Assembly: GCA_947499635.1 (NCBI GenBank)
Contig: CANMPD010000006.1
Span: 124,001-188,000, forward strand
Source: an uncultured Paracoccaceae bacterium
GTDB taxonomy: Bacteria; Pseudomonadota; Alphaproteobacteria; Rhodobacterales; Rhodobacteraceae
Direction of reading: 5' to 3'
Length of the DNA stretch: 64,000 nucleotides
Each line of letters starts with the position of its first letter. The stretch's first letter is position 1. This document shows positions 54,996-64,000 of this stretch, piece by piece. The notes below the pieces were generated by a model. That model was given only the letters and a program-made list of their open reading frames with translations, searched no databases and was not told the DNA's origin. The position numbers and the translations under genes are program-made.

Positions 54996-56909
54996 TTGGG
55001 CAACGCACGTAATTTCGCCTTTTGGGTTGTTCTGCTGCTGCTGGTCTTGGCCTTGTTTAACTTGTTTAACGGGTCCAGCAGCAATTTGCAGAGCCGCGAA
55101 AAATCTTACTCTGACTTTATCACCGATGTAGACAGCGGTAAGGTCAATGCCGTCACACTCGACGGCGAGCAGGTCAGATTCATTACAACTGACGGACAAA
55201 GTTACGTTGCAATCAAGCCCGGTGATACCGAGGTGACGTCTCTGTTGATTGAGAATAACATTCCTGTCCGTGCGGAAAAGCAGCAGCAGTCAGGGCTTCA
55301 GTCTTTCCTCGTCACTTTACTGCCTTTTGTTTTGCTGATCGGCGTTTGGGTTTATTTCATGAACCGAATGCAAGGGGGCGGCAAAGGCGGAGCGATGGGC
55401 TTTGGCAAATCCAAGGCTAAGATGCTGACCGAAAAACAAGGTCGTGTGACATTTGATGATGTAGCAGGTATCGACGAAGCCAAAGAAGAGCTCGAAGAAA
55501 TTGTAGAATTTTTGCGTAATCCACAGAAATTCTCGCGTCTCGGCGGTAAGATTCCTAAAGGTGCGTTGCTTGTGGGCCCTCCGGGTACTGGTAAAACTTT
55601 GCTGGCACGAGCAATCGCTGGTGAAGCAGGGGTGCCGTTTTTCACGATCTCAGGTTCTGACTTTGTTGAAATGTTTGTTGGCGTTGGTGCAAGCCGTGTT
55701 CGCGACATGTTTGAACAGGCGAAAAAGAATGCACCTTGTATCGTATTTATCGATGAAATCGACGCAGTTGGCCGTCACCGTGGTGCCGGATATGGCGGCG
55801 GGAACGACGAACGTGAGCAAACATTGAACCAGCTTTTGGTTGAGATGGATGGCTTTGAGGCCAACGAGGGTGTGATCATCCTTGCCGCGACAAACCGTCG
55901 TGATGTCCTTGATCCGGCACTTTTACGTCCAGGACGTTTTGACCGAAACGTTACTGTAGGCAACCCTGACATTAAGGGCCGTGAAAAAATCCTTGGTGTG
56001 CATGCACGTAAAACGCCGTTGGGTGGTGACGTTGATCTGCGTATTATTGCACGAGGGACACCTGGTTTTTCTGGTGCAGATCTTGCGAACCTCGTGAACG
56101 AAGCCGCATTGATGGCAGCACGTGTCGGCCGTCGTTTTGTAACAATGGAAGATTTTGAAAACGCAAAAGACAAGGTTATGATGGGCGCAGAGCGTCGCTC
56201 TATGGTTTTGACCGCGGATCAAAAAGAAAAAACAGCCTACCACGAAGCGGGTCATGCGGTGGTCGGGTTGGTATTGCCCGAGTGTGATCCTGTTTATAAA
56301 GCTACAATTATTCCTCGTGGTGGTGCTTTGGGTATGGTTGTGTCTCTGCCGGAAATGGATCGCTTGAATTGGCATCGCAATGAATGTGAGCAAAAAATTG
56401 CGATGACTATGGCGGGCAAAGCGGCTGAAATCATCAAATATGGTGAGGACAACGTCTCAAACGGTCCCGCAGGAGACATCCAACAGGCCAGCCAGTTGGC
56501 GCGCGCTATGGTGATGCGTTGGGGGATGTCGGACAAAGTCGGTGATATTGATTATGCTGAGGCGCATGAGGGATATTCTGGCAACACAACCGGTTTCTCG
56601 GTCTCTGCAAATACCAAAGAGACGATCGAGGGCGAGGTAAGACGCTTTATTCAAGAAGGCTATGACCGTGCCTTTAAGATATTGACCGATCATAACGAAG
56701 AGTGGGAGCGTTTGGCCCAAGGCTTGTTAGAATACGAAACCCTGACAGGCGAGGAAATCAAACGGGTAATGAACGGCGAGGCGCCAACCGTTGATGATGG
56801 TTCTGATGAGACCGAAGATAAGGGTGCATCAGTTACCGCAATTCCCAAAGCCACTGCCAAAAAAGCTCCGCCTGAAGGTGAGACGGGACAAGACAACCCC
56901 AACGAATAA
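54996..56909 (+). CDS. ftsH: ATP-dependent zinc metalloprotease FtsH
   Basis: A 637-residue membrane AAA+ protease. Two helices, [19 protein letters not shown] (Walker A), [16 protein letters not shown] (Walker B), second region of homology [19 protein letters not shown] and HEAGH zinc site. The start is a TTG at 54996 ([16 protein letters not shown]), with AGGAGA 7 nt upstream; the longer frame has no support. Confidence 0.95.
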   Translation: MGNARNFAFWVVLLLLVLALFNLFNGSSSNLQSREKSYSDFITDVDSGKVNAVTLDGEQVRFITTDGQSYVAIKPGDTEVTSLLIENNIPVRAEKQQQSGLQSFLVTLLPFVLLIGVWVYFMNRMQGGGKGGAMGFGKSKAKMLTEKQGRVTFDDVAGIDEAKEELEEIVEFLRNPQKFSRLGGKIPKGALLVGPPGTGKTLLARAIAGEAGVPFFTISGSDFVEMFVGVGASRVRDMFEQAKKNAPCIVFIDEIDAVGRHRGAGYGGGNDEREQTLNQLLVEMDGFEANEGVIILAATNRRDVLDPALLRPGRFDRNVTVGNPDIKGREKILGVHARKTPLGGDVDLRIIARGTPGFSGADLANLVNEAALMAARVGRRFVTMEDFENAKDKVMMGAERRSMVLTADQKEKTAYHEAGHAVVGLVLPECDPVYKATIIPRGGALGMVVSLPEMDRLNWHRNECEQKIAMTMAGKAAEIIKYGEDNVSNGPAGDIQQASQLARAMVMRWGMSDKVGDIDYAEAHEGYSGNTTGFSVSANTKETIEGEVRRFIQEGYDRAFKILTDHNEEWERLAQGLLEYETLTGEEIKRVMNGEAPTVDDGSDETEDKGASVTAIPKATAKKAPPEGETGQDNPNE

Positions 56910-56914
56910 ATAAA

Positions 56915-56947
56915 AACACCCCCGAAATCTCGGGGGTGTTTTTTTTT
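56915..56947 (+). terminator. strong terminator after ftsH
   Basis: An 11-bp stem AACACCCCCGA/TCGGGGGTGTT with loop AATC and a run of nine or more T. It ends the tol-pal-ftsH cluster. Confidence 0.93.
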
Positions 56948-56985
56948 GGTAAGTTGTCATTGGTGTGCGCCAGCTCAGCGTCGCG

Positions 56986-57330
56986 TTATTTGATCTCTAA
57001 ACGTTGGCGGATCGTGCCTGTTGTGGCGTCAAGAATGAGTATTACATTCTCAGTTGTTACAACCGCGACCCACCCATCACCAAATGTCACGGCTTGGGCA
57101 GTGACGCCATCTGGTAGGGTTAAGGTCTCAGGCAGTTGTGGGCCTGTGAATTTTGCATCTGTATCAGAGAGGCGGATGACAAGCAGTGTGATAACGACTA
57201 AAAGCCCGCCTACCATTACCACTGTAAGTGTGGTTACGAGTCTGCGTAAGAACCGCAGCTGTTTGGGTTCGTCGATGAGGTCGGACCCATTTGAATGATC
57301 TGATGAAGGATCGGGAGTAGGATGTGTCAT
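56986..57330 (-). CDS. DUF6476-like single-pass membrane protein
   Basis: A 114-residue protein: acidic N-terminus (MTHPTPDPSSDHSNGSD), one helix (TTLTVVMVGGLLVVITLLVI) and a periplasmic strand-rich tail (GDGWVAVVTTENVILILDAT). This is the layout of the small family next to rluD in Rhodobacteraceae. Its ATG overlaps the divergent rluD ATG by two bases. Confidence 0.75.
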   Translation of the reverse strand: MTHPTPDPSSDHSNGSDLIDEPKQLRFLRRLVTTLTVVMVGGLLVVITLLVIRLSDTDAKFTGPQLPETLTLPDGVTAQAVTFGDGWVAVVTTENVILILDATTGTIRQRLEIK

Positions 57331-58351
57331 GACAAACCGCATAGTTGAATTTGTGATCGGGGAAGCCCCGCCCAAGCGACTTGATAAAGCGGTTTCGCGT
57401 GATGTGCCAGAGGAAGCACAACTGTCTCGTACACGTCTGGCACGTCTCATTACGCAAGGGCACGTGCAAGTGAACGGTGAAACGGTCGTGGATGCCAAGG
57501 CACATGTCGAGATGGGAGCGCAGATCTCGATCATGATTGAAGAAGCTGACGACAGCCATATCGGTCCCGAAGATATTCCGCTGGATGTGGTGTTCGAAGA
57601 TGACGATTTAATTGTGGTGAATAAGCCCGCAGGTATGGTTGTTCATCCAGCGCCTGGATCTCCGTCTGGGACCTTAGTGAACGCATTGCTGCACCATTGT
57701 GGTGATAGCTTGTCGGGTGTGGGTGGCATTAAACGCCCGGGTATCGTGCATCGTATCGATAAGGAAACTTCGGGTCTCCTCGTTGTCGCGAAAACCGATG
57801 CGGCGCACCAGGGACTCGCGGCGCAGTTCGAGAAACACACCGTCGAACGCTATTATCGTGCGCTGTCGTATGGCGCGCCAAACGGGAATGATCCACGGCT
57901 GCGCGGTATCCGGGGAACGAGTTTCGAGGCGGGTAATATCCTAAAAGTCACGACGCAGTTAGCGCGCCATAAACATGATCGCCAGCGTCAGGCCGTCTTG
58001 TTTGATGGCGGGCGTCACGCTGTAACCCGTGTGCGGATTGTAGAGCCCTATGGCAATCCCGAAACGTTAGCTTTGATCGAGTGTTGGTTAGAGACCGGAC
58101 GTACACATCAGATCCGTGTTCATATGGCACATGTAGGGCATGGCTTGGTTGGAGACCCGACGTATGGCGGTAAACGCAAGCTGTCTTCTAAATCATTGCC
58201 AGCGGCTGCGATTGAGGCTGTTCAAAAATTTCCACGCCAAGCTTTACACGCTGCGGTTCTTGGATTTGAGCATCCTGTAAGCCGGGAAATGATGCGGTTC
58301 GAGGCGCCGATTCCTGATGATATGGCATCTCTAATTGAGCTGTTAAAATAA
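57329..58351 (+). CDS. rluD: RluA family pseudouridine synthase (RluD-like)
   Basis: A 340-residue enzyme: N-terminal S4 domain (LDKAVSRDVPEEAQLSRTRL, RLITQGHVQVNG), catalytic HRIDKETSGLLVVAKT (active-site Asp) and THQIRVHMAHVGHGLVGDPTYGG. RluD modifies helix 69 of 23S rRNA; assignment to RluD rather than RluC rests on the S4 domain and length. Confidence 0.9.
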   Translation: MTNRIVEFVIGEAPPKRLDKAVSRDVPEEAQLSRTRLARLITQGHVQVNGETVVDAKAHVEMGAQISIMIEEADDSHIGPEDIPLDVVFEDDDLIVVNKPAGMVVHPAPGSPSGTLVNALLHHCGDSLSGVGGIKRPGIVHRIDKETSGLLVVAKTDAAHQGLAAQFEKHTVERYYRALSYGAPNGNDPRLRGIRGTSFEAGNILKVTTQLARHKHDRQRQAVLFDGGRHAVTRVRIVEPYGNPETLALIECWLETGRTHQIRVHMAHVGHGLVGDPTYGGKRKLSSKSLPAAAIEAVQKFPRQALHAAVLGFEHPVSREMMRFEAPIPDDMASLIELLK

Positions 58352-58559
58352 CATCAGGTGATTTTCGTGATGTCTGTTGGAGGGTAAATTCATTACCTTT
58401 CAATAGTTTACGTGTATTTTTTGTAATTGTGAAGTGCGTCACAGTACGCGTTTGGATTGTGCCGTATATTACCTCTCATAGGCCACTTGAAAACTGGCGT
58501 CTCAGACTAAACATATATGATGTTAAGCCCTTATTTTGAGAAAGGGGAGGGAGAGACCG

Positions 58560-59456
58560 ATGGCAAACTATGCAAATCTACCGGCACCAACACCGGAAGG
58601 CGGGTTAAACCGTTATCTCCAAGAAATTCGTAAGTTCCCACTGCTTGAGCCAGAAGAAGAGTACATGCTGGCAAAGCGCTGGGTTGAAGAGCAAGATGCC
58701 AAGGCTGCGCACAAGATGGTGACGTCACATTTGCGATTGGCAGCTAAAATTGCGATGGGTTATCGGGGCTATGGTTTGCCCCAAGCCGAAGTCATTTCCG
58801 AAGCTAATGTCGGCTTGATGCAGGCGGTTAAACGTTTCGACCCCGAAAAAGGCTTTCGCTTAGCGACATATGCGATGTGGTGGATCCGAGCATCGATTCA
58901 GGAATACATCCTGCGCTCTTGGTCTTTGGTGAAAATGGGGACGACTTCGGCACAAAAGAAGTTGTTCTTTAACCTTCGCAAAGCCAAAGCACGTATCGGT
59001 GCGTTGGAAGATGGTGATATGCGCCCAGATGTGGTTGCTAAAATCGCTACAGATCTTGGTGTGACCGAGGACGAGGTCATCTCGATGAACCGTCGTATGT
59101 CTGGCGGTGATGCGTCACTGAACGCGATGGTTGGTGGTGACGGCGACAGCTCTATGCAGTGGCAGGATTGGCTCGAGGATCAAGATGCAGATCAGGCGGC
59201 CGATTACGAAGCTCAAGATGAGTTAAACGCGCGCCGTGAATTGTTAAGTGAAGCAATGGGTGTTCTAAATGACCGCGAGAAAAACATTCTAAGCCAGCGC
59301 CGTCTAGCTGAAAAACCAAAAACGCTGGAAGAGCTAAGTGCTATCTATAGCGTCAGTCGCGAACGTATTCGCCAAATCGAAGTGCGTGCGTTTGAAAAGT
59401 TGCAAACGAAGATGTGTGACCTTGCAGCTGAAAGTGGAATGATACGAGTTTCGTAG
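58560..59456 (+). CDS. rpoH: heat-shock sigma factor RpoH
   Basis: A 298-residue sigma-32 factor. MANYANLPAPTPEGGLNRYL start, region 2 (LRLAAKIAMGYRGYGLPQAE, FRLATYAMWWIRASIQEYIL), RpoH box (LVKMGTTSAQKKLFFNLRK) and region 4 (TLEELSAIYSVSRERIRQIE). ATG 58560 with GGGAGGGAGAG upstream; a TTG/GTG further up is not needed. The 208-bp gap upstream is A/T-rich and may hold promoters. Confidence 0.96.
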   Translation: MANYANLPAPTPEGGLNRYLQEIRKFPLLEPEEEYMLAKRWVEEQDAKAAHKMVTSHLRLAAKIAMGYRGYGLPQAEVISEANVGLMQAVKRFDPEKGFRLATYAMWWIRASIQEYILRSWSLVKMGTTSAQKKLFFNLRKAKARIGALEDGDMRPDVVAKIATDLGVTEDEVISMNRRMSGGDASLNAMVGGDGDSSMQWQDWLEDQDADQAADYEAQDELNARRELLSEAMGVLNDREKNILSQRRLAEKPKTLEELSAIYSVSRERIRQIEVRAFEKLQTKMCDLAAESGMIRVS

Positions 59457-59789
59457 CATACGTTTATTTCGCTGATTTTTATGAATTGATTTAAGGGGTG
59501 CGTTCGAGTGCCCCTTATTTTGTTGTAGTCAAATGAAAAGAAAGAAGCATCTGACAACCAGATAGGTGTCTCGCTCGCTGTCTTGCTGCATTGCTTGCTA
59601 TCTGGCTGGGTATCAAACCTTGCTGGATTACTTGCTATGTCGCGATCAAACTTGATTGCTTGCTTAAGTACCTTGATTCCCTGATACACCTCTCTGAAGT
59701 AATGCGCAAGAAAAATCATATATATCAAGTAGTTGACTGTTTTTGTAAGGAGATATCTATGCTGTAAGACGTCAGGGTCTGCAGCCGGA
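59457..59789. other. intergenic region with terminator and TTGCT-rich repeats
   Basis: The rpoH terminator is at 59493. From about 59570 to 59680 the sequence has several imperfect TTGCT or CTTGCT repeats. The minus-strand frame open here also covers the end of rpoH and is not a gene. Confidence 0.4.
59493..59522 (+). terminator. terminator after rpoH
   Basis: AAGGGG...CCCCTT stem extended by wobble pairs, loop GTTCGA, then TATTTTGTT. Confidence 0.75.
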
Positions 59790-60269
59790 TTATTTGTTTA
59801 AATCCATTCTCATAACCGTTTGTGGTCCGGCAATACCGCCAGTTTGAATGTCACCCGTATTGCGACAACCGGCATTGAGATAGCACCGCATTGCCGGATG
59901 ATTACGTAAGCAGACCATAAATACCAGTTGGTATGCTCTGGGATAGTGATGCCTGAGGTAGTCGGGCATCTGACGTAGTGCTTGTGTGCCAATACCACAA
60001 TTTTGCGCATTAATGTCGATCATCAATGCTCTTAAACCAAGGTCATTAGGTTGCGCGAAATCATAAGTTTGCGGGAATTTGTGGTCGATCTTAAAGAAGC
60101 CTACAACCTGAGCGTCTTGTATAATGATATGGAAGTCGACTCCTGCTTCGGGATGTTCAAAAGCCATGGCCACTGTACCTGCATAAACGACTTGTTCTGG
60201 TGCGACGCTAATGTGTTGCACGCGTGCATAATCGCTTTGCGAGATTGGTTGGAGTGTGAGTGGTTTCAT
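59790..60269 (-). CDS. GNAT family N-acetyltransferase
   Basis: A 159-residue protein with GNAT features: LGLRALMIDINAQNCGIGTQALRQM (strand 4 and acetyl-CoA loop, a variant of QxxGxG/A) and RNHPAMRCYLNAGCRNTGDI. ATG 60269 (MKPLTLQPISQSDYARVQHI). Substrate unknown. Confidence 0.85.
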   Translation of the reverse strand: MKPLTLQPISQSDYARVQHISVAPEQVVYAGTVAMAFEHPEAGVDFHIIIQDAQVVGFFKIDHKFPQTYDFAQPNDLGLRALMIDINAQNCGIGTQALRQMPDYLRHHYPRAYQLVFMVCLRNHPAMRCYLNAGCRNTGDIQTGGIAGPQTVMRMDLNK

Positions 60270-60287
60270 GATTACAAAGATGTAAAC

Positions 60288-60322
60288 AAAAAATGGCCTG
60301 AACCCAAGATGGGTACAGGCCA
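60288..60322 (-). terminator. terminator after pepF
   Basis: On the minus strand TGGCCTGTACCC, loop ATCTT, GGGTTCAGGCCA, then TTTTTTG. A 12-bp stem with one mismatch and a U-run. Confidence 0.9.
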
Positions 60323-60360
60323 ATCGATAAAATTACGCAAATATTTCGTAAATCCGTTAC

Positions 60361-62196
60361 TTAGTCTTCCATCGCTTCGAGCTCATCAATCATATCTGAG
60401 ATCATTGATAGGCCTTTGTCCCAAAATTTTGGATCCGAGGCATCTAACCCAAACGGAGCGAGCAGCTCTTTGTGATGTTTTGATCCGCCCGCTTTGAGCA
60501 TCTCAAAATACTTGTCTTCGAACCCTTCTGCCCCCTCAGCATAGACAGAGTATAGCGCGTTCACGAGGCCATCTCCAAAGGCGTATGCATACACATAGAA
60601 AGGAGAATGTACAAAATGCGGGATGTAGGCCCAGAATGTCTCATACCCCTCAACAAAATCAAATACAGGACCAAGGCTTTCTGCCTGAACGGACATCCAT
60701 AGGGCATTTATATCTTCGGGTGTGAGTTCGCCTTCTGCGCGGGCGGCGTGGAGTTTACACTCAAAATCGTAAAACGCGATTTGGCGTACAACCGTATTAA
60801 TCATGTCTTCGACTTTGCCAGCCAACAAGATTTTACGCTCCGCTTGGGTTTTGGCCCCATCCAGCATTTTACGGAAGGTCAGCATCTCACCAAATACGGA
60901 TGCGGTCTCAGCGAGGGTGAGAGGGGTCGACGACAGCATTTCACCTTGCTCCGCCGCAAGAACCTGGTGCACTCCATGGCCCAGTTCGTGGGCAAGGGTC
61001 ATAACGTCGCGTGGTTTGCCTAGATAGTTGAGCATGACGTAGGGGTGCACATCTGTGACGGTAGGGTGGGCAAAAGCACCGGGTGCTTTGCCAGGTTTTA
61101 CACCTGCGTCGATCCAACCTTTGTCAAAAAACGGGGTGGCGATATCGCCCATGCGCGGATCAAAGGCGTTATATGCATCCATCACGGTTGTACGTGCTTC
61201 GGTCCACGCAACGACACGATCGCTTTCGAGAGGGAGAGGAGCGTTGCGATCCCAGACCTGCATGCGGTCTAAGCCCAGCCATTTGCGTTTCAGGTCGTAA
61301 TAACGGTGCGACAGTTTTGGATAGGCCGCAACCACGGCCTCACGTAGAGCTTCGACCACTTCGGGTTCGACATGATTAGACAGGTGACGGCCCATTTGCG
61401 GGCTAGGCATCCCACGCCAACGGTCGAGGATCTCTTTCTCTTTGGCTTGAGTATTGTGTACGCGGGCAAAGATTTTGATATTTTCATCGAAAACGCGCGC
61501 CAGCTCGCGGGTTGCAGCCTCGCGTTTACTGCGGTCTTGTTCAGTGAGGAAGTTTAGGGTGCTTTCGATGTTATGCTCTTCGCCATCGATTTCAAAGGTC
61601 AATCCAGCAATGGTTTCGTCGAACAAACGTTCCCAAGCATCACCCACAACGCCGAGATCGTGCAGAAACTTTTCAATTTCATCCGACAATTGGTAGGGTT
61701 TCATTGATCTAATGCGATCAAACACAGGCTTATATCGCGCAAGGTCCGTATTTGCTGCAAAGTGTGCCTCAAGTACAGCGTCATCAAGGCGGTTTATTTC
61801 CAAAGTGAAAAAGACCAATGGCGTGGTGAAATTGGTGATTTTCTCTTGGCAATCAGCCATGAATTTGGCGCGTTCAGCATCTACTGTAAGCTGATAATAC
61901 CGCAGGCCCGCATAAGACATGATCCGGCCTGCTATCGCATTGATTTTCTCGTTACGATGCACGCAAGTCAAGAAATCGACGTCAGTCAAATTTGCCAATT
62001 TACCTTCGTAATCAGCGGCAAAAGCAGCACATTCTTTTTGTAACCAGGCCAAGTCTCGTTCTAACTCGGGTGCGTCTTGGCCGGTATAGAGATCGCTTAG
62101 ATCCCAATCAGGAAGGTTCCCCAGGCCATCCCCGTCTGGTGAAATATCACCTGCGCCAGCATTGATGTCATATAGGGGGAAGGGAAGCTGGAACAT
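60361..62196 (-). CDS. pepF: oligoendopeptidase F (M3 family)
   Basis: A 611-residue zinc peptidase. TLAHELGHGVHQVL carries the HExxH-type site (HELGH), and the third ligand Glu lies in LAETASVFGEMLT. ATG 62196 has GGAG 9 nt upstream; the frame opens 28 codons earlier without signals. Degrades oligopeptides in the cytosol. Confidence 0.94.
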   Translation of the reverse strand: MFQLPFPLYDINAGAGDISPDGDGLGNLPDWDLSDLYTGQDAPELERDLAWLQKECAAFAADYEGKLANLTDVDFLTCVHRNEKINAIAGRIMSYAGLRYYQLTVDAERAKFMADCQEKITNFTTPLVFFTLEINRLDDAVLEAHFAANTDLARYKPVFDRIRSMKPYQLSDEIEKFLHDLGVVGDAWERLFDETIAGLTFEIDGEEHNIESTLNFLTEQDRSKREAATRELARVFDENIKIFARVHNTQAKEKEILDRWRGMPSPQMGRHLSNHVEPEVVEALREAVVAAYPKLSHRYYDLKRKWLGLDRMQVWDRNAPLPLESDRVVAWTEARTTVMDAYNAFDPRMGDIATPFFDKGWIDAGVKPGKAPGAFAHPTVTDVHPYVMLNYLGKPRDVMTLAHELGHGVHQVLAAEQGEMLSSTPLTLAETASVFGEMLTFRKMLDGAKTQAERKILLAGKVEDMINTVVRQIAFYDFECKLHAARAEGELTPEDINALWMSVQAESLGPVFDFVEGYETFWAYIPHFVHSPFYVYAYAFGDGLVNALYSVYAEGAEGFEDKYFEMLKAGGSKHHKELLAPFGLDASDPKFWDKGLSMISDMIDELEAMED

Positions 62197-62278
62197 GTTA
62201 TCTCCGTAAAAGATTAGGTTCGTGCACTTTACACTGTGCGCTTTTGAAAAACATTTAGGCGGCGTGCGCCATGATAAC

Positions 62279-62328
62279 AAGCGGGTGGGATGAGTTTACG
62301 CAATGTGGTTGTGGTCTCTCACCCGCTT
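62279..62328 (-). terminator. hairpin after the alpha/beta hydrolase gene
   Basis: AAGCGGGTG/CACCCGCTT, a 9-bp stem with a 32-nt loop, 8 bp after the minus-strand stop. Confidence 0.4.
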
Positions 62329-62336
62329 TGTTCGTG

Positions 62337-63287
62337 CTATTCGCCGTGGCTTAAGTAGAAGTTGACGATCATTTCTGTGACCTCTTTACGCAGTGCAGGG
62401 ACCTCGATCAGCAATTCATGTCGCCCGTTCTCAATCGTGATGAGCTCGCCGTTGGCCCATCGCGCCATACGATCATGAATTGACGGTATGTCTACGATTT
62501 CCTCATTGGCGCCGACAAAAGTGGTGCAGGGCATTCTAGGCGATGCCACGGAGGCAAGCTCGGCACATTCTTTAATGGATTGGGATAACCAGCGTAAAGT
62601 TGGTCCGCCAAGGACGAGATCAGGGTGCTGTGCTAACTGATCTTGTAAGAAACGGTACATTTCCGGATCATTGGTGAGAGAGTTGCCTTCGAATGCATGT
62701 TCCTGAACGTATTGTTCCACGGTTGTGGTCGGAGCACGCATGTCGTCTAATCCGAATATATGCGCCGTTTTGCGAAGGATATCGGCAACGATACGCAAGG
62801 ATGGGCTGATACCGATACCCCACATGGGTGCGCTGAAACAGCAGGCCGTCACAGGCAGCCCCTGTGTCAACGCACGTAACCCGATGGCACCGCCCATCGA
62901 ATGTGCAAGAAGGTACCAAGGTTTGGGGAGTTCGTGCTCAGTTGCGTAATTCAGCACGCTTTGAACATCATATTGAAAATCACCAAATTGTTGGACATGG
63001 CCAAGCTTACGATCTGGCAGCATACGATCAGCGAGGCCTTGTCCGCGCCAGTCAACCGCGAGTGTGGTAAAGCCAAGCGCAGTTAGGTCGGTGGCTGTGG
63101 GGCCGTATTTTTCGATGTATTCGGTACGGCCGGGGAAAATAAAAATAGTCCCTCTGGGCGTCCCGCTTTGGGCGGGCCAATGACCTACGCGGATGCGCAG
63201 GCCATCTTGGGTGATCCTCCATTGGGCGCTGCCGCCATCAGGGCCGCGAGCGATTTGTGTTAGAAACGGGGCAGAGGATCTGTTCAT
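62337..63287 (-). CDS. alpha/beta hydrolase (lysophospholipase L2-like, S33)
   Basis: A 316-residue protein with the hydrolase fold: IFIFPGRTEYIEKYG, AVDWRGQGLADRM, nucleophile Ser in LAHSMGGAIGL, Asp in VDIPSIHD and His in NGRHELL. It is like PldB-type monoglyceride or lysophospholipid lipases. It follows the SCP2 gene by 11 bp. Confidence 0.88.
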   Translation of the reverse strand: MNRSSAPFLTQIARGPDGGSAQWRITQDGLRIRVGHWPAQSGTPRGTIFIFPGRTEYIEKYGPTATDLTALGFTTLAVDWRGQGLADRMLPDRKLGHVQQFGDFQYDVQSVLNYATEHELPKPWYLLAHSMGGAIGLRALTQGLPVTACCFSAPMWGIGISPSLRIVADILRKTAHIFGLDDMRAPTTTVEQYVQEHAFEGNSLTNDPEMYRFLQDQLAQHPDLVLGGPTLRWLSQSIKECAELASVASPRMPCTTFVGANEEIVDIPSIHDRMARWANGELITIENGRHELLIEVPALRKEVTEMIVNFYLSHGE

Positions 63288-63298
63288 AATATTGTCTC

Positions 63299-63589
63299 TT
63301 AACTTGCGAGGAAAGATGCCAGTTTCATTGCAATGCCCATATCGCCGTCGATGGACAGTTTCCCACTCATGAACGCAGATGTAGGGTTCAATTCGCCGGC
63401 CAGGAGTTCTTGAAATACCTCAGGATCGGCGGTGAGTGTGACTTCAGCCTCATCATCACAGACACTGACGCCCTCGCTGTTAAGAACTAAGGCGCCAAGG
63501 CCTGTCAGCACGAATTTGGCAGATGCATCAAAGCCGTCTGTGAGTTTTTCACTGAGGGCTGTTGCGGCTTGTTCTAAGATGTCGCTCAT
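63299..63589 (-). CDS. SCP2 sterol-binding domain protein
   Basis: A 96-residue SCP2-fold protein (GMSDILEQAATALSE-like start; FMSGKLSIDGDMGIAMKLAS end) that binds lipids in a hydrophobic tunnel. AAGGACA lies upstream of ATG 63589. It is the first gene of a two-gene unit with the lipase-like hydrolase. Confidence 0.9.
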   Translation of the reverse strand: MSDILEQAATALSEKLTDGFDASAKFVLTGLGALVLNSEGVSVCDDEAEVTLTADPEVFQELLAGELNPTSAFMSGKLSIDGDMGIAMKLASFLAS

Positions 63590-63715
63590 AATTTGTCCTT
63601 CTGACGCATGATATCTACGCTTATCCCAGAGTTTTGACACTGGTTGCAGCACAAATAAGTGAATGGAGGGCTGCAATGACTGGAAAATCAATGCAGCTAG
63701 ACTACAGTGTGATGT

Positions 63716-64000
63716 ATGATCGAATTGTTTCCAAATCTCAAATCTATCGTAACGGCAGTTTTTTGCTGTATAACTATCCTTCACATCAATCCTGCAAAGG
63801 CAGAAGTTGTACCGAGCGATATGTCAGATGCAATGTTGCTGACGGCATTGGCGGAGGCCGAGGTTGGCAGTGCCGTGCAATATACGCGTGAGCTCGAATC
63901 GCGGTGGAATAAAAGCGGCTCTGCGACGATGGATTTGCTATTGCGTCGTGGTGAAGATGCATGGAAGCGGCGCGATATCACCCAAGCTTTGCAGCATTTT
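63716..64000 (+). CDS. secreted TPR-type protein, N-terminal part
   Basis: The gene runs off the right edge; 95 codons are visible. A signal peptide (MIELFPNLKSIVTAVFCC...AKA, cleavage before EVVPSD) is followed by LLTALAEAEVGSAVQYTREL and TMDLLLRRGEDAWKRRDITQ, the helical start of a tetratricopeptide protein. The frame was found by reading; its ribosome-binding site is weak, and another start is possible. Confidence 0.65.
   Translation, partial: MIELFPNLKSIVTAVFCCITILHINPAKAEVVPSDMSDAMLLTALAEAEVGSAVQYTRELESRWNKSGSATMDLLLRRGEDAWKRRDITQALQHF

Noticed and set aside
59345-59728. 127-codon minus-strand frame
   Set aside because: It overlaps the 3' end of rpoH and its terminator and has no recognisable product.

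Overview
The window looks like a chromosomal segment of a marine Rhodobacteraceae (Roseobacter-group) alphaproteobacterium. The right half (about 30.8-64 kb) is conserved housekeeping DNA in an order typical of that family: lipB, a HIT protein, ctaD behind a perfect FNR-type box, lptF-like, xerC with DUF484, priA, prmA, ruvC-ruvA-ruvB, ybgC-tolQ-tolR-tolA-tolB-pal-cpoB-tilS-ftsH, DUF6476 facing an rluD-like gene, rpoH and pepF. I cannot name the genus from sequence alone.

The left half (about 2-30.8 kb) is an accessory region that reads as a patchwork mobilizable element. It ends at a tRNA-Leu(GAG) gene (30752-30838, minus strand), and the reading frame of a large serine recombinase (29235-30857) runs straight through that tRNA. 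The element carries a VirD4/TraG-type coupling protein, a relaxase-helicase that has lost its N-terminus, an M15-type peptidase, several small membrane or secreted accessory proteins, a small serine resolvase and the antirestriction gene ardA. No type IV secretion channel genes are visible, so it would have to be mobilized in trans, and the broken relaxase suggests it may be immobile now. The far left edge holds an RND efflux adaptor start, its TetR-type regulator and a DUF1499 membrane protein.

The accessory region is also a defence and anti-defence island. A SPARSA system (SIR2-APAZ plus short prokaryotic Argonaute, 2120-5295) sits between two relics of the 5' end of ardA. Next come a GHKL-ATPase fused to a PD-(D/E)XK-like nuclease, and a helicase-like C-terminal fragment. 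Further right is a large STAND NTPase with Sel1-like repeats, preceded in the same direction by a MORN-like repeat protein; this resembles an Avs-style phage sensor with a new partner. ArdA stands opposite as the anti-restriction function.

Rearrangement is obvious. A 23-bp ardA-derived sequence occurs three times in direct orientation (1977, 5625, 14740). An approximately 500-bp block is duplicated (8232-8733 and 27163-27655). A truncated ardA and a truncated relaxase meet head-on near 9.67 kb. Both complete copies of the ardA upstream region keep a long foldback although the primary sequence has drifted, which suggests a conserved DNA or RNA structure such as a single-strand-dependent promoter.
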